From Pisolithus tinctorius (lineage: Eukaryota; Basidiomycota; Agaricomycetes; Boletales; Pisolithaceae): a stretch of DNA of 64,000 nt. The stretch is taken from the NCBI GenBank assembly GCA_024663395.1, contig JANFAH010000029.1, forward strand, positions 248,001 through 312,000, written 5' to 3'. This document shows, in pieces, positions 28,421-38,370 of this stretch (position 1 is the stretch's first letter; each line of letters starts with the position of its first letter). A program made the translations under genes and the position numbers. The notes below the pieces were generated by a model. That model saw only the letters and a list, made by a program, of their open reading frames with translations. It ran no database searches and had not been told where the DNA came from.

Positions 28421-28843
28421 CTTTGAATTCGACGTACGATGTATCGAGCCGTAATCAGATTCCGTCAGTGAGAGACGAAGAGATTAACGTTGTAGTACTT
28501 GGTAGGGTCACACAACTACGTCGTCAACAAGTGCATATTGAATATTTTTGAGAAACTGGCTTCAACTACATTGTGTCTTCGTCGTCCAAGGTTACCAGTC
28601 ACTCGAAACAGCACCATTTCCGACACTGACTGTCTCTCGGGATGAGTCTGAGGCAATGATTGAAGCCATTTACGTACATGCCAGCAGGTCCGCCCTGTGG
28701 TTCTCTGCAACCCATGCATTGGGGGATGCCTGTCCCGGGCAGGCGAGTATCGAGTGGCGAGATGTTATCTATGAATTTTGGAGGAGGTCCTGTTATCGAG
28801 ATGGAATAAAGGTCAACAAAAACGCATATGTTGAGAGTGCATC
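28421..28843. other. Spacer before duplicated monooxygenase tail
   Basis: One open frame on the plus strand (28,548-28,859) of about 100 codons runs into the start of the duplicated monooxygenase tail. It has no motif I recognise and no evident counterpart elsewhere in the window, so I do not call it a gene. Confidence 0.35.
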
Positions 28844-29640
28844 CGAGGACGCCAGATAACTGAGACGGCATATCCACATCCCACGAAGATTCTTCAAGTG
28901 CATAAATAATTGACCCCCTGTAGAGCTCCGCCTGAGCCGACAACGTTCCCACCTACCTCTCCCACCGGACATACCAGACCACCAGTGATTTTACGATTGG
29001 CATATGCGTACACTACGGTCCTTGCATTAGTATTGTGTGGAGAATCTCGTTGTTGGGCAGCGCGTGCTCGCTTAAGTCTTCGTCCACGCAGCAAATGCGC
29101 GGCCGGTAGAAACTCGCGATTTAAATCTGTTACCTGTTGGCATTAGTTTTAAGGTTCTCGTTTTTCCAGGGACCGCGGTGGAATCCTGCCTTGTGGAAAC
29201 CAATGCGCTTGCCGCTGAGCCGAGTTCGCGCACGGGGTTCTGCAGAAATATTGTATGGATGGCCAGACTTCTTTGTTCATGCTTGACCTCGTAACTATCG
29301 TAGCGGGTAAAAATGAGAGGTATAATTGCCTTAGCGAACCTCTGGTTTTCCCCTCATTGATCCAAGCGAGTTCGTCTGGCCGGGACATGCAACTTACTTC
29401 CATGTTTAAACCTTTCAGAGTCTTACTCACTGGCACCGATGTTATGGGGAACAGAGTTGGAGGAGCCTAAGAGAGGTTTGGCATTAGTTCCAAATCGGTT
29501 ACCTTCGTGATCATCCGACCGGATGGGTATGTTGGGATGATAGCGCCAGTCACTGTTCTGGGAGCGTGCATGAATACACTGTGGCGTTGTTGTGAACCTG
29601 TCACTACAGCTCGAGACTTTGGTTCCGACGTATCGAGTCG
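28844..29640 (+). pseudogene. Decayed duplicate of the monooxygenase C-terminal domain
   Basis: This stretch matches about 27,635-28,400 of the upstream monooxygenase nearly base by base in places, for example GAGGACG(C/T)CAGATAAC at its start and GACCGGA(T/C)GGGTATGTTGGGATG near its end. It corresponds to the end of the SGKPRTSDN exon, the RYGPS...VGQR region and the whole thioredoxin-like domain. Multiple stops and frameshifts interrupt it, including a TAA at the position equivalent to DNQDG. It lacks the FAD-binding domains, so it never could have encoded a working enzyme by itself. It is a tandem 3'-end duplication. Confidence 0.8.
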
Positions 29641-30409
29641 TGAGAGGTGCTATTTATGGATCTTCCGTAGGCTATGGCGGGAATCGGGTGACGAACTTGG
29701 TTGGGTTACTTGCAAGAACTGAGTCGTATGATGCATAGCAAGTTCACCTGGAAATGTTTCTGCTGCGCTCATGCAGCGCTGAACACAAAACCATTCACCA
29801 AAGGTGCTTTCGTCAACGACTCGAGTGCAGGGTACGGATTTGAAAGCGGAGCAGACTAGTTGGAGGAAGTGACAAGGACTTTACATCTGCTTGCCCTGGG
29901 TGTGAATCATGAACCGCGCTCGCGAGATTCGTGTGGGTCAACTTTCGATGTCAACTTTACTGCGAAAGTTCGTGTCTAGTTCTTGTAACTTGGCAGCAGG
30001 CTAATTGCAGTGATCGCGTCATAAAAGCTTATGGAAAGCCGGACAATCGTACGTCCGAGCAGGCAAGTGCTTTCGGCGTTCCGCCGAAGTCCAAGAGGAC
30101 CTTCGTATGTCAGTTCATTAAGTCGGAAGGAGGGCACCAGACAGAATTAACCTGGGGTGAGCCATGTGTCTAGGTTAGTAGTGCAAAAGTGCAGCAAGTA
30201 AAGCACTTGCACGTTCGAGAGTGCCATTGTCCGGTTTTCCATGCATATTTGGACTGAGAACCACAGCATCATTGCAAGCGAATCTTTGGGTTCTAGTATT
30301 CGGAAAGTCCCTGAAACCCGAAAGCCGCAACGAACTTGACAACTATTGGGTCTTTATTTGGCTGCATTTGTTTGGCGGTACATACGCCCAGCCTAAGAGG
30401 ACGGGGTTA
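29641..30409. other. Spacer with small inverted motif, no gene recognised
   Basis: No protein family is recognised. AAAGCCGGACAATCG at about 30,032-30,047 and its partial inverse CATTGTCCGG(T)TTTCCATGC at about 30,222-30,241 bracket about 200 bases. A related tract occurs at 25,208-25,230. This may be a small degenerate inverted-repeat element, but the evidence is thin. Confidence 0.35.
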
Positions 30410-30905
30410 CAGACGTTGTTGAGGGCGTAGTTGATGTTGGACCAGCCTGCGAAAGGGTTGAGGACTTTGAATGTAGCAGTTGCGTACTGTAATCGGCGGT
30501 CGAATCCACGTGCATATTCACGTACGCGGGCATGCCGCGTCCGTGGAGTTCGGGTTGGGGAGGGAACTGCAGAGAACGAGAAAATGCGTCGCGGGGGAAA
30601 AGAAAGCGAGAAACGCACACGTTATTGCTATTCATTGAGCTACTCACCAACTCATTGCAGAAGTTAGCATGAGGCCTTTGACACCCGTCTCCTCGAATAA
30701 GACTACCCAGCCTGATACCACGATAAAGACGAAGATCGCGATTTTGAGCGCAGTGAGGATCTGTGTGCGTGGCGTGTGAGGTTTCCGAGTAGAGATTAGA
30801 GTCAGTATCTGCAGTACACACATTCATGACGCGTACACCTGTCTGGGACCTGAGGCCGTGTAGGATGGTGACGAGGAAGACGACCGGGAGAGGCTCGAGT
30901 CACGG
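30410..30905 (-). pseudogene. High-affinity methionine permease-like fragment (APC family)
   Basis: Three minus-strand exons resemble fungal MUP1/MUP3-type amino acid permeases. Exon A gives FLVTILHGLRSQTGVRVMN (about 30,905-30,827), exon B ILTALKIAIFVFIVVSGWVV (about 30,765-30,660) and exon C ATFKVLNPFAGWSNINYALN (about 30,494-30,413). Introns between them have plausible borders. The expected continuation after NNVRNP (usually VRTLKIAGPLG-like) is absent, and nothing N-terminal is found before the copia element that begins 90 bases upstream. The gene is therefore truncated at both ends. In a complete protein these segments would be central transmembrane helices importing methionine at the plasma membrane. 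Confidence 0.7.
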
Positions 30906-30991
30906 TCAGAGACAGGAATGCAATAGACGCGAATGAATGGAGACACCACGCTCTAACGACGCCGTGGCTGTCTTGCCTGCTGCAACGAGGG

Positions 30992-31025
30992 TGTTAGATT
31001 TGGCAAGTCGTACGTAGTCCTTTCC
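30992..31025 (+). repeat. 5' LTR of copia 1, left piece
   Basis: The first 34 bases of the 5' LTR start TGTTAGATTTGGCAAG and end in TCCTTTCC, the sequence duplicated by the DNA transposon insertion. It keeps CG sites (GTCGTACG) where the 3' LTR has GTTGTACA. The rest of this LTR resumes at 36,946. Confidence 0.9.
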
Positions 31026-32062
31026 GAGGGCAAATAATCCACTGGGAGATGATTGCTAGATAGTCTCTGGCAACAGCGTGATCCTCTCTGAAGACAAACC
31101 AGGTAAAACTCAAATAAACTGGAGAACGTGTTGTTTTTGATGCCGCGCTCTCCAGAACGAAGCCGGAGAGTCTTTCCCACGCTGATCAACACTGATCGTT
31201 GATACTTATAACAACAGCCTGCGTTGGAGCCTGGCCCCGCTCGTCGCTCCCATTCCCATTGACCCACACCTGTCCCACTCGCTGCGCCGTATCTACAGTT
31301 ACTTAAGTGCTTGTTCACAGGTTTTGGACGCTTCAGACACCCCTGCTAGTAAGGTTCGTGATAGCCTTCTCGATCACAAGTCACAACAAACCCGTCCTTT
31401 GCACTGTGAGTACGTCGTTCTCCACTTTCCTACATTAATAAGTGCTTTATGACATTTCCTGACCACTTGTCATGGTGTAGGCTATTAGACTCGCCCCCAT
31501 CCCCTGACCTTACCAGCTACCTAAACTCCCCTACCTCAATCTCCGTGCAACTGTGACCTTGCACCATCTCCACCTCTGTGCATCTGTGACCTCTGTATGT
31601 CTGTGCATCTGTCACTCCCCCTTCTGTACACTTACTGTGTTTGTTTCTGTGTGTGCACTGTCTACAAGACAAGATCTTATCATCTCTGCAACTGGTGAGT
31701 GTCTCCCTGGTTTACTCTACCTGAAATTCATCCTGCCAGCTCTGTAGCCTACCTTGGTCCTCAGCTACTCTACCATACATACTACCACCCACTCCCTTCA
31801 CATTTCTGTATCCCACTATCTTTGTACACACTGTCTGTAGTAGTACCCTACTAGTAGTGTGAGTGACAAGTTTGGATCACTTGTAAGTTGTAGCTAGCCC
31901 TTGCCAGTATCTGTTATTCATACTCATGATTTGCTAGTGCATCTACTGGTCATTTGGGCTCACTTGTGAGTTAGTTTCCATCAGGTTTACTGTCTTGTGC
32001 TGTTTACATATGCCACCTAGTCTCTGGTACTTGTTGTAGATCTATTCTGTCCACCCTTTGCC

Positions 32063-34235
32063 ATGTGCACTCTAAGTGAAGTTGGGAAGTCTTTGGAGCA
32101 TTTACCAGTGCTTAGTGATACATCATTTCATGATCTCCTCAGGTTTATGAAGTTCTCTTGCATGGTAAAACCTGCAATTGAACATCATACAGTGGATACA
32201 CACCATCCACCTGAGAATCTTCCTGGATCAGTTGAGAGGCTGTTGGTTGGTTTGCTTGGTACAAGAATTGATGTCATTCAAAGCTACTGGGTCCTGCTGC
32301 ACCATGTAGTTTGGCAAGCAGAGGTCGTTGTACCTAGTGCCAATGATATCCAACAATTCAATAGATATGGTGAGGCTGAAAAGATAGGCAAGTCTAACAT
32401 CATGATTTTGTGGTGGCTGCTGAATGATTTATCCAGCATATGGTGATATTTATCCACCAACATATGTCTGTCTTTCTTCAGATTGCCCCAACTATCAGAT
32501 GGGTGTGTTAACAGACCCAATCACATATCAAGCAACACGATTCACCCTTCAGTATGGTGTATTGCCCATTTATACCACATCAATGTATTTCCGCAGTGAG
32601 TATATTTTCTCTCTTGATTATGAGTACCTAATATTCCTAAAGAGTGCTTTCGAAGATATCATCACAACTTCAGTGTTCACAAAAGCACCAATACACGAAC
32701 TTACTATTATGGAGTTCCAAGTACTATTCAAGTGGCCACCCATTTCTTTATTGATACTCCATTGTTGGAGTTGTTTGCAAATGCAAAAGTATTTGGCTGG
32801 CAAGTTATGCATTGTTTTACCCAAAAAAATTAACATAATATATATATATGAAGGTTATCCAGCATGAATTGTGCATGCATTTACAACATTGCCTTGGCAC
32901 ATTCCAATGCCTACATTCTCAATAACAGGCATGCATTTGCCATGGCCCCAGAAGCAGAGCACATGGGCAAATCTTGGCCTTGTTCTTTGCAGATGCGAGA
33001 TGAGGATGTCCTCAATGGTTTTTTCATCTACTCTCTCCTTCTTGACAAAGCTGAAAAGCAAAGTCAACTTATCCTTGTACATGACAGCCAGCATCGTGCA
33101 AGAATTGATGCAGCTCTGATTGCACAAAACAAGGAAATGGAAGGTATTGGCCAAGAGGCATATCCTCATGCATGTGACAAGTGCTTTGTTGTACTTGATA
33201 ATGAACATGGGCAGAAAGGTGTGTGATTGTTGTCAAATGTTTGATTTTATTAATGTCATTTAATTTAGTCAAAATTCAGGCTGCTGTATGTGATGGTAAT
33301 ACAATTGGCCATCCATGCTGTGCAGTACATGACTGTAAAATGCCCCTGGACAGTCATTGGCTCCAATTTTGCTCAGATCATCAAAATCTTTGCAGTATCT
33401 GTGCAGTTGAAGGCTGCAATTTCCCATGTAGCCCAGGATCAAAGACTTGTCATATTGTGGAACACAACAAACTGGAAGAGGCTTACTACAAGCCTGCCAA
33501 AGCATTATTCCAGCTTCATGCACGGCTAACAAGAGCTGGTCTTTCAGTCCCATCAGATTCAGTCATTGGTGATGAAGGTGAAGATGTTGGGGAGGAGTCT
33601 ATAGAATGTGATGGGAAATCAGACAAGGGAAATGCCTATCGCCTCAAAGCTAGGTTTGGTACGTGATGCACACACAATGAGCAGCTTATTATGAGACCAT
33701 GTGGCATCATTCTTGCCCGGGCAACATTCTATGGCTCAGAGGCAATATCAGCTGTTAATGTGAGTCACAAATTTGACAAGAAATCCATTAATATATCTTT
33801 ACTATTCAGGAATTTGCAAAGGCTGTGTTTCCAACCCCTCAGTCCACACCAGAATATTTCATTTTTGATAACAACTGCAAGCTTCGTGCACACCAAGAAG
33901 CCAAGCAAGATCACCATTTCTCTGATACTGCATTGCCTGTTGATGTCTTTCATTTCAATTCCAAACACAAGGAGACTGACCTCTATTGCCAACAACATTG
34001 CAATCCAGCTGCATTTCCAGATCTCCTTGAAAATGGAAAATGGCGCTTCAACACTTCCATTTGTGAACAGACAAATGTTTGGTTGGGTGGATATCAAGCC
34101 ATTTTACGCAATATGACAGTGCATAGGTACAACTTCTATTTGGATGAGATGATCAAAAGACGAAATCGACATGTTAATTCAGAGCTGAAGAAAGCAGGAA
34201 TTCATACATGGTTGTTACCCATTGCTGCATTATAG
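32063..34235 (+). pseudogene. KDZ transposase with CxC5/CxC6-type cysteine clusters
   Basis: This is a multi-exon transposase. In order I see a helical N-terminal region (32,063-32,440), a CxC5-like cluster (YPPTYVCLSSDCPNYQ near 32,450, with the rest partly frame-shuffled), MRDEDVLNGFFIYSLLLDKA (near 33,000), CDKCFVV, and a CxC6-like cluster with GHPCCAVHDCKMPL, FCSDHQNL, CAVEGCNFPC and SKTCHIVEHN (33,295-33,470). The nuclease-like core follows: RPCGIILARATFYGSEA, YFIFDNNCKLRAHQEA, VDVFHFNSKHKETD and NTSICEQTNVWLGGYQ, whose D, D and E fit the KDZ catalytic triad, ending at 34,235. Most exons read well, but the region 32,580-32,860 appears shifted and one CxC5 pair is unclear, so I treat it as probably inactive. 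An active spliced form cannot be excluded. Confidence 0.75.
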
Positions 34236-34379
34236 TCATTGACCACCTGTTGCACTGAAAAATGTACATTGTTCTTATCATGTCTTTCCTCAGTTTTAGA
34301 ATCATCCCATATTAAAAGATTCAAACACTTGATTGCCATTAAGAAGACTAGCACTAAATTGTCTGTAAACAAATGAGTA

Positions 34380-36100
34380 TTAAGATTCAAACCAAAAAGC
34401 ATCATCTTGCAGAAGATCATCAAACAGATAATTATGCTGGGACTCTTCTGCAGTGAGAGGAAGAGTATTATCTGATTGAAGTTCATCCAACACAGAGGCC
34501 AGGTCAAAATCAGTGAAGTTGAAAGACATATCCATAATATCACCAGTTACTCCTAGCAATTCAGGAGCAAAAGTTGATCCTGTATTCAAGGAATGACCAT
34601 CTTGCTGATTTGAATCCTCAGGGAAAGAGGGGTTGGAAGGAATGGATGAAGAATTGACAGAGGAGCCCATGTTCAAAGATCCTGGGGTAACCATAGGGAT
34701 GCTATGAGATAGAAATCATCTACTTGATATATACATACCTTCTTTCATAAGTCTTTCAGTGTCTGACTTCAATGCAGCCCATTTTCCTCCTTCTGTATGA
34801 CCCAATGCCACTCTAGGTCCTAAAAGTCCAAGGGCAGATGCATCCAGGAATGGCTTTCTATGCTTGTAGAATGTGCTAAGCACAAAGTCAGTGTTTGGAA
34901 ATGCCAAAGGGAATTTCTTTTCAATCTCCTCTGCAGTTCCTAACACAGAAAGCATGGTCATGCCTGGATACATATCACAGACATATTTCCATGGAAACAT
35001 TTTCTTTCCACTTCCTGACTTCCGTGATGGAGGAGACCCAGGAAGCACAAGTGAAGGTGGTGTAGATGCCAAAGTAGAGCATTGAGAAAGTTGATCAGAA
35101 GAAGCTGAGGGAGGCATGGGATTATGGGGCATGACAGCTAGGCCAGCTGAACCCAAGGTAACTCGACGACGTTTGAGAGGAGAGGTAGATTCCATAGTAG
35201 TGTGAGGAAGGTGCTTGCTACTGGTAGAAACCCTTGTGAGTTCTGTATCAAGTCCAAGAATATCAGAGTCTGCAAGTGATGCATCACATAGGAAGACAGT
35301 GGCATCAGCCTTGGGCACCACAAAAGGAGCAGCTGATAACTGTTCAAACCAGAGATCTTGACAGTACACAGAAATCTTGTCAGCAGTGAGAAGGTCTGTA
35401 ATGAGCTTGTGTGCTGCAGGAACAAATGTTCCTGGAGTTGGATTGACAACACAAATATGCCTTGGAGCTTCTTGAGCCTATTAACAACTAAGGACTATCC
35501 ATCACATACTATACAGTCATGCTTACCCCAACCCACACAACAACAGTAACAATACTCTGCAGATCAGCCTGCACCTGTGCCGACTGCTTCAATAATTGTT
35601 CCACCTCAAAGGTCTTTGCATGAGCCTCATAGTAGGCCTGAGCATAGTGCTGATCAAGGGGACGGGCATAGGAATGAGTAGTAGGTCCAGTATAAGAAGC
35701 TGAAGGTATCAAGGTAGAACTAGATGACATTGAGAATGAGTGTGGAGTAGAGGAAAAGGTTTCAGTTGGGGAAGAGCCAATGGTCAGCAAGGTTGCACCC
35801 TCTACAGCAGCTTCCATGGAAACTGCCATCAATGAAGGATCAACAACCTGCGAGGTCACTAAGGACTCAGACACATCATGCAGTGGCTGGAGTGGTGACG
35901 GTGATGGCAAAGGAAGGGCACCCTTTGGCTGGTGGCCAGGAAGTCCACAGCCACCTGCCAACTTGCAGCATTGTGCACAGCGGGGTGGCTGCCGTTTACA
36001 CTTTGCATTTGCTGCACGAGCAGAGCCATCAGCCTTTCGGCAGTTAGCAATCGGACAGAATAGTATCTGGTTTGCCTTCATGTGCATAAATATGGAGCTG
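34380..36100 (-). CDS. KDZ transposon accessory gene with Cys-rich zinc-binding-like cluster
   Basis: This minus-strand gene is convergent with the transposase and lies wholly inside the element. From the N-terminus (start about 36,093, approximate) it has a Cys/His cluster beginning LFCPIANCRKADGSARAA and continuing with CAQCCKLAGGCGLPGHQ, a spacing I recall from other basidiomycete transposon-associated proteins. Next come a Pro/Ser-rich linker, an exon with HICVVNPTPGTFVPAAHKL and VYCQDLWFEQLSAAPF (near 35,450-35,320), a basic patch PLKRRR, and FPWKYVCDMYPGM (near 35,000). The final exon (34,694-34,380) is acidic (DIMDMSFNFTDFDLASVL, LFDDLLQDDAFWF). The mix of zinc-like cluster, basic patch and acidic tail suggests a DNA-binding regulator or transposition helper. 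That function is inference. Confidence 0.6.
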
Positions 36101-36759
36101 AAGTGACAAGAAAAACGAGTGCTACCCAAACTCAAAAATTCATAAAAGTGGCAACACTTCAGCAGTGAACATACCAGTAGAATGAATGAATGTGTCCACA
36201 CAGAGATGTCCAAGCTTCTCCTTCCAAATGGCCGTGATACTGTTCCAGGCAGGAATGGTGTCAGCGATGGAGGAAAGAAAGAGGACCTGCCTTGCACATA
36301 CCAACAGTCAAGCAGAGGCTCAAACTCCCTGCTAGTGACAGCATTTCAAACCCAGGTACAACGTCACAAACACAGGAATGTATGTATCAGAGTACAAGAG
36401 AAATGAAGTCGACATGTAACAACCCCTACCAAACAGAAGACGACCAACCACGAAGCACCAGCCATTACATTCATAGTGACAGCCTGAATGCAACAAGGTG
36501 ACTGGCAAGGGATGCGATGACATAGCAATAATGTACCCTGCTGTTGTCGCCATCCAAGGAATAGCACTGACAAAAATAGAGTACCTCAGCACAGACGGAA
36601 AGCTAGAGAAGACATGTACCTACCTATATTTCACAAGTCGAAGCGGTAAGCTGGCGTGTGGGCATACTATGATAGCAACGGCAGTGGGGGGGGCGAGCAA
36701 TGGTGACGCCCATCGTTGGTCGACTTAAAAACTTGGAACATGCTGGGTAGCGATGTCAG

Positions 36760-36893
36760 CAATCTCCGATTCTCCAAAACCAAGCACGTTCTCCAAAAAC
36801 AAATCTAAATAATCTCTAAAACAAATTTAAATTTCTCTCCAAAAACAAATCTAAATGCTCTCCAGAAACAAATCTAAACTGTTATTTTAATTT
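36760..36893 (+). repeat. Subterminal repeats of the KDZ element
   Basis: Four or five imperfect direct repeats of about 20-25 bases, with a core close to TCTCCAAAAACAAATCTAAAT, lie 45-180 bases from the right end of the KDZ element. One related motif (CACGTTCTCCA) recurs inverted near the left end. Such clusters are typical transposase-binding sites in hAT-like and CACTA-like elements, and a similar role here is inferred. Confidence 0.6.
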
Positions 36894-36945
36894 CGGATAG
36901 TAGCTAGAGATTCTCTCCCAGTAACTTCGAATTCCTGTCCTTTCC

Positions 36946-37383
36946 CGAATGTGTCCACTCCGAGATGTGAGAATTACTTTCTGTTTTAAGGTTTTCACAC
37001 TTTACATTATTATTAACCACACAATTAACTTTTGCACCCTTGCACCTATTGTATTCATTGTGTCTCGCACTTATGTGCGCATTTCTCATTACTTACAAAG
37101 AATGTAGCGCGTCTCGAACAGACCGCCCTTGTCATGTAAATTGCAGATTCAATATCCGCAGGTTTCAGTATTGTAATACCTACACAGTACTTAGTCTCGC
37201 ACAGTAGGTTTGTCACCTCAGACATTGTTGCTACTTGTGTGTGACTGAGGTGAGCATGCACACTTAACCCTCTTCTTTACTTTACTTATCCTCATGCCTA
37301 GCATACTTCATATAAGGTGAATATTAAGATGTTGTCACTACTTGCATGTGACTGAGTATACTTTGTATAAGATATATCTGTCA
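36946..37383 (+). repeat. 5' LTR of copia 1, right piece
   Basis: This is the remaining 438 bases of the 5' LTR, resuming at CGAATGTGTCC directly after the transposon target duplication and ending ATATATCTGTCA. It aligns throughout with 42,880-43,315. Several CG sites here correspond to TG or CA in the 3' LTR. Confidence 0.9.
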
Positions 37384-37395
37384 GGTTATGAGCCC
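37384..37395 (+). promoter_or_regulatory. Copia 1 primer binding site, half-tRNA type
   Basis: GGTTATGAGCCC directly abuts the 5' LTR. It is complementary to GGGCTCATAACC, the anticodon stem-loop of initiator tRNA-Met. This is the priming mode known for Drosophila copia and yeast Ty5, where an internal half-tRNA fragment is used, not the tRNA 3' end. Copia 2 has the same site at 49,241-49,251. Confidence 0.75.
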
Positions 37396-37462
37396 TGGGC
37401 TCCAATAGCCTACAAATGTCTCACCTTTGTTTTGATATTCTCACTGCCAAATCAAGCTCTCA

Positions 37463-38350
37463 ATGACCACCTCTATCCCTGTCACCACTGACACACTCCC
37501 AGGCAATGTTCTGAAGCTCAACATCAAAAGTGCAAACTGGGCGATCTTTTCCCTTTGCTTCCAGACTGCCATCAAAGCCAAAGAACTATGGTCCCATTTG
37601 ATGGCACCTCCCCTTGCCCTGTCAGCTTGACCTCCACTGATCAGGATGGATTCATAACTGTAACCCCTCCTGACACTGATGAGCTTGCTAAGTGGCAGAA
37701 AAGTGAAAATATGGTGAAACACTTACTTACCCAATGGATTCCTGATTCTACTGCCCTCTGGGTGCATGGCCTTAACAGCATCACAGCTATGTGGAATGAG
37801 ATTGTTTTTGAGTACACAGAAAAGGGTACTTACACACAGACTGACCTTTGCACCAAGTTTTTGAACTTGCAGTGCCCTGTCAATGGTGACATCCACCAGT
37901 TCTTGGATGATCTGTGTATGAAGAGAGACAAGTTAGCTGCCGTCAGCATACAGATTGAAGAAAAGGATTACTGCTTGACCATTATCCAATCATTGCCTAA
38001 GTACCTCACCAGCTTTGCATCCAGACAGCTAGCAACAGCCTGCCTGTACAGTCTGACACAGACCATCGACCCCAACATCCTTATCTCCCTGATCATTGAA
38101 GAGTCAGAATGGCGAGGCCATAAAGAGACTCATAACTCACAAGTGAAACAGAAGGCTCACAATGGCAATGAAGCCCTGGCTTTGACCCCTGGGACTTACC
38201 CCAGTCAGGGGTGGGGAAATGGAAGAAATGGAGGATGAGGGGGAAGTTCCAGAGGGCACACTTGCCAGCATGGACCCTGCTGGAACTGTGGCTCGAGGGA
38301 GCACTATAAAGCTCAGTGTCCCAACCCTGATAAAAAGAAGGAAACTCCAC
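37463..38350 (+). pseudogene. Copia 1 gag (capsid and zinc knuckle), frameshifted
   Basis: This is Gag of a Ty1/copia element, forming the virus-like particle. It starts MTTSIPVTTDTLPGN at 37,463. One T is missing in KELWSHF (about 37,601) compared with copia 2, which shifts the frame. Reading resumes as DGTSPCPVSLTSTDQDGF and continues through WQKSENMVKHLLTQWIPDS and LQCPVNGDIHQFLDDLC, typical of the UBN2/Gag domain. A stop at 38,236 precedes the zinc knuckle CWNCGSREHYKAQC (CX2CX4HX4C, about 38,277-38,320). The broken frame means no full-length Gag. Confidence 0.85.
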
Positions 38351-38370
38351 CTGCCATTACAAAGGGATCT

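Larger units (their letters stand above)
31026..36937 (+). mobile_element. KDZ-type DNA transposon inserted in the copia 1 LTR
   Basis: This 5,912-base element is flanked by the 8-base duplication TCCTTTCC (31,018-31,025 and 36,938-36,945). Removing the element and one copy restores the copia LTR exactly. An 8-base duplication fits what I recall for Zisupton-like and KDZ elements. The termini are imperfect inverted repeats: the block ACTGGGAGA...CTAG at 31,041-31,059 matches the inverse of CTAG...TCTCCCAGT at about 36,903-36,921 (15 of 19 positions). Further in, CACGTTCTCCA occurs inverted at 31,120-31,130 and direct at 36,785-36,795. It carries a plus-strand transposase and a convergent minus-strand accessory gene. 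The stretch 31,140-32,060 is CT-rich leader with no gene. Confidence 0.8.

Noticed and set aside
30953..31318. Minus-strand open frame across the copia LTR start and KDZ left end
   Set aside because: It spans a transposon-transposon junction and so cannot be an ancestral gene. It has no motif.
34202..34543. Minus-strand hydrophobic open frame overlapping the transposase end and the accessory gene
   Set aside because: It lies antisense to the real accessory-gene exon and transposase tail, and its composition is that of a shadow frame.
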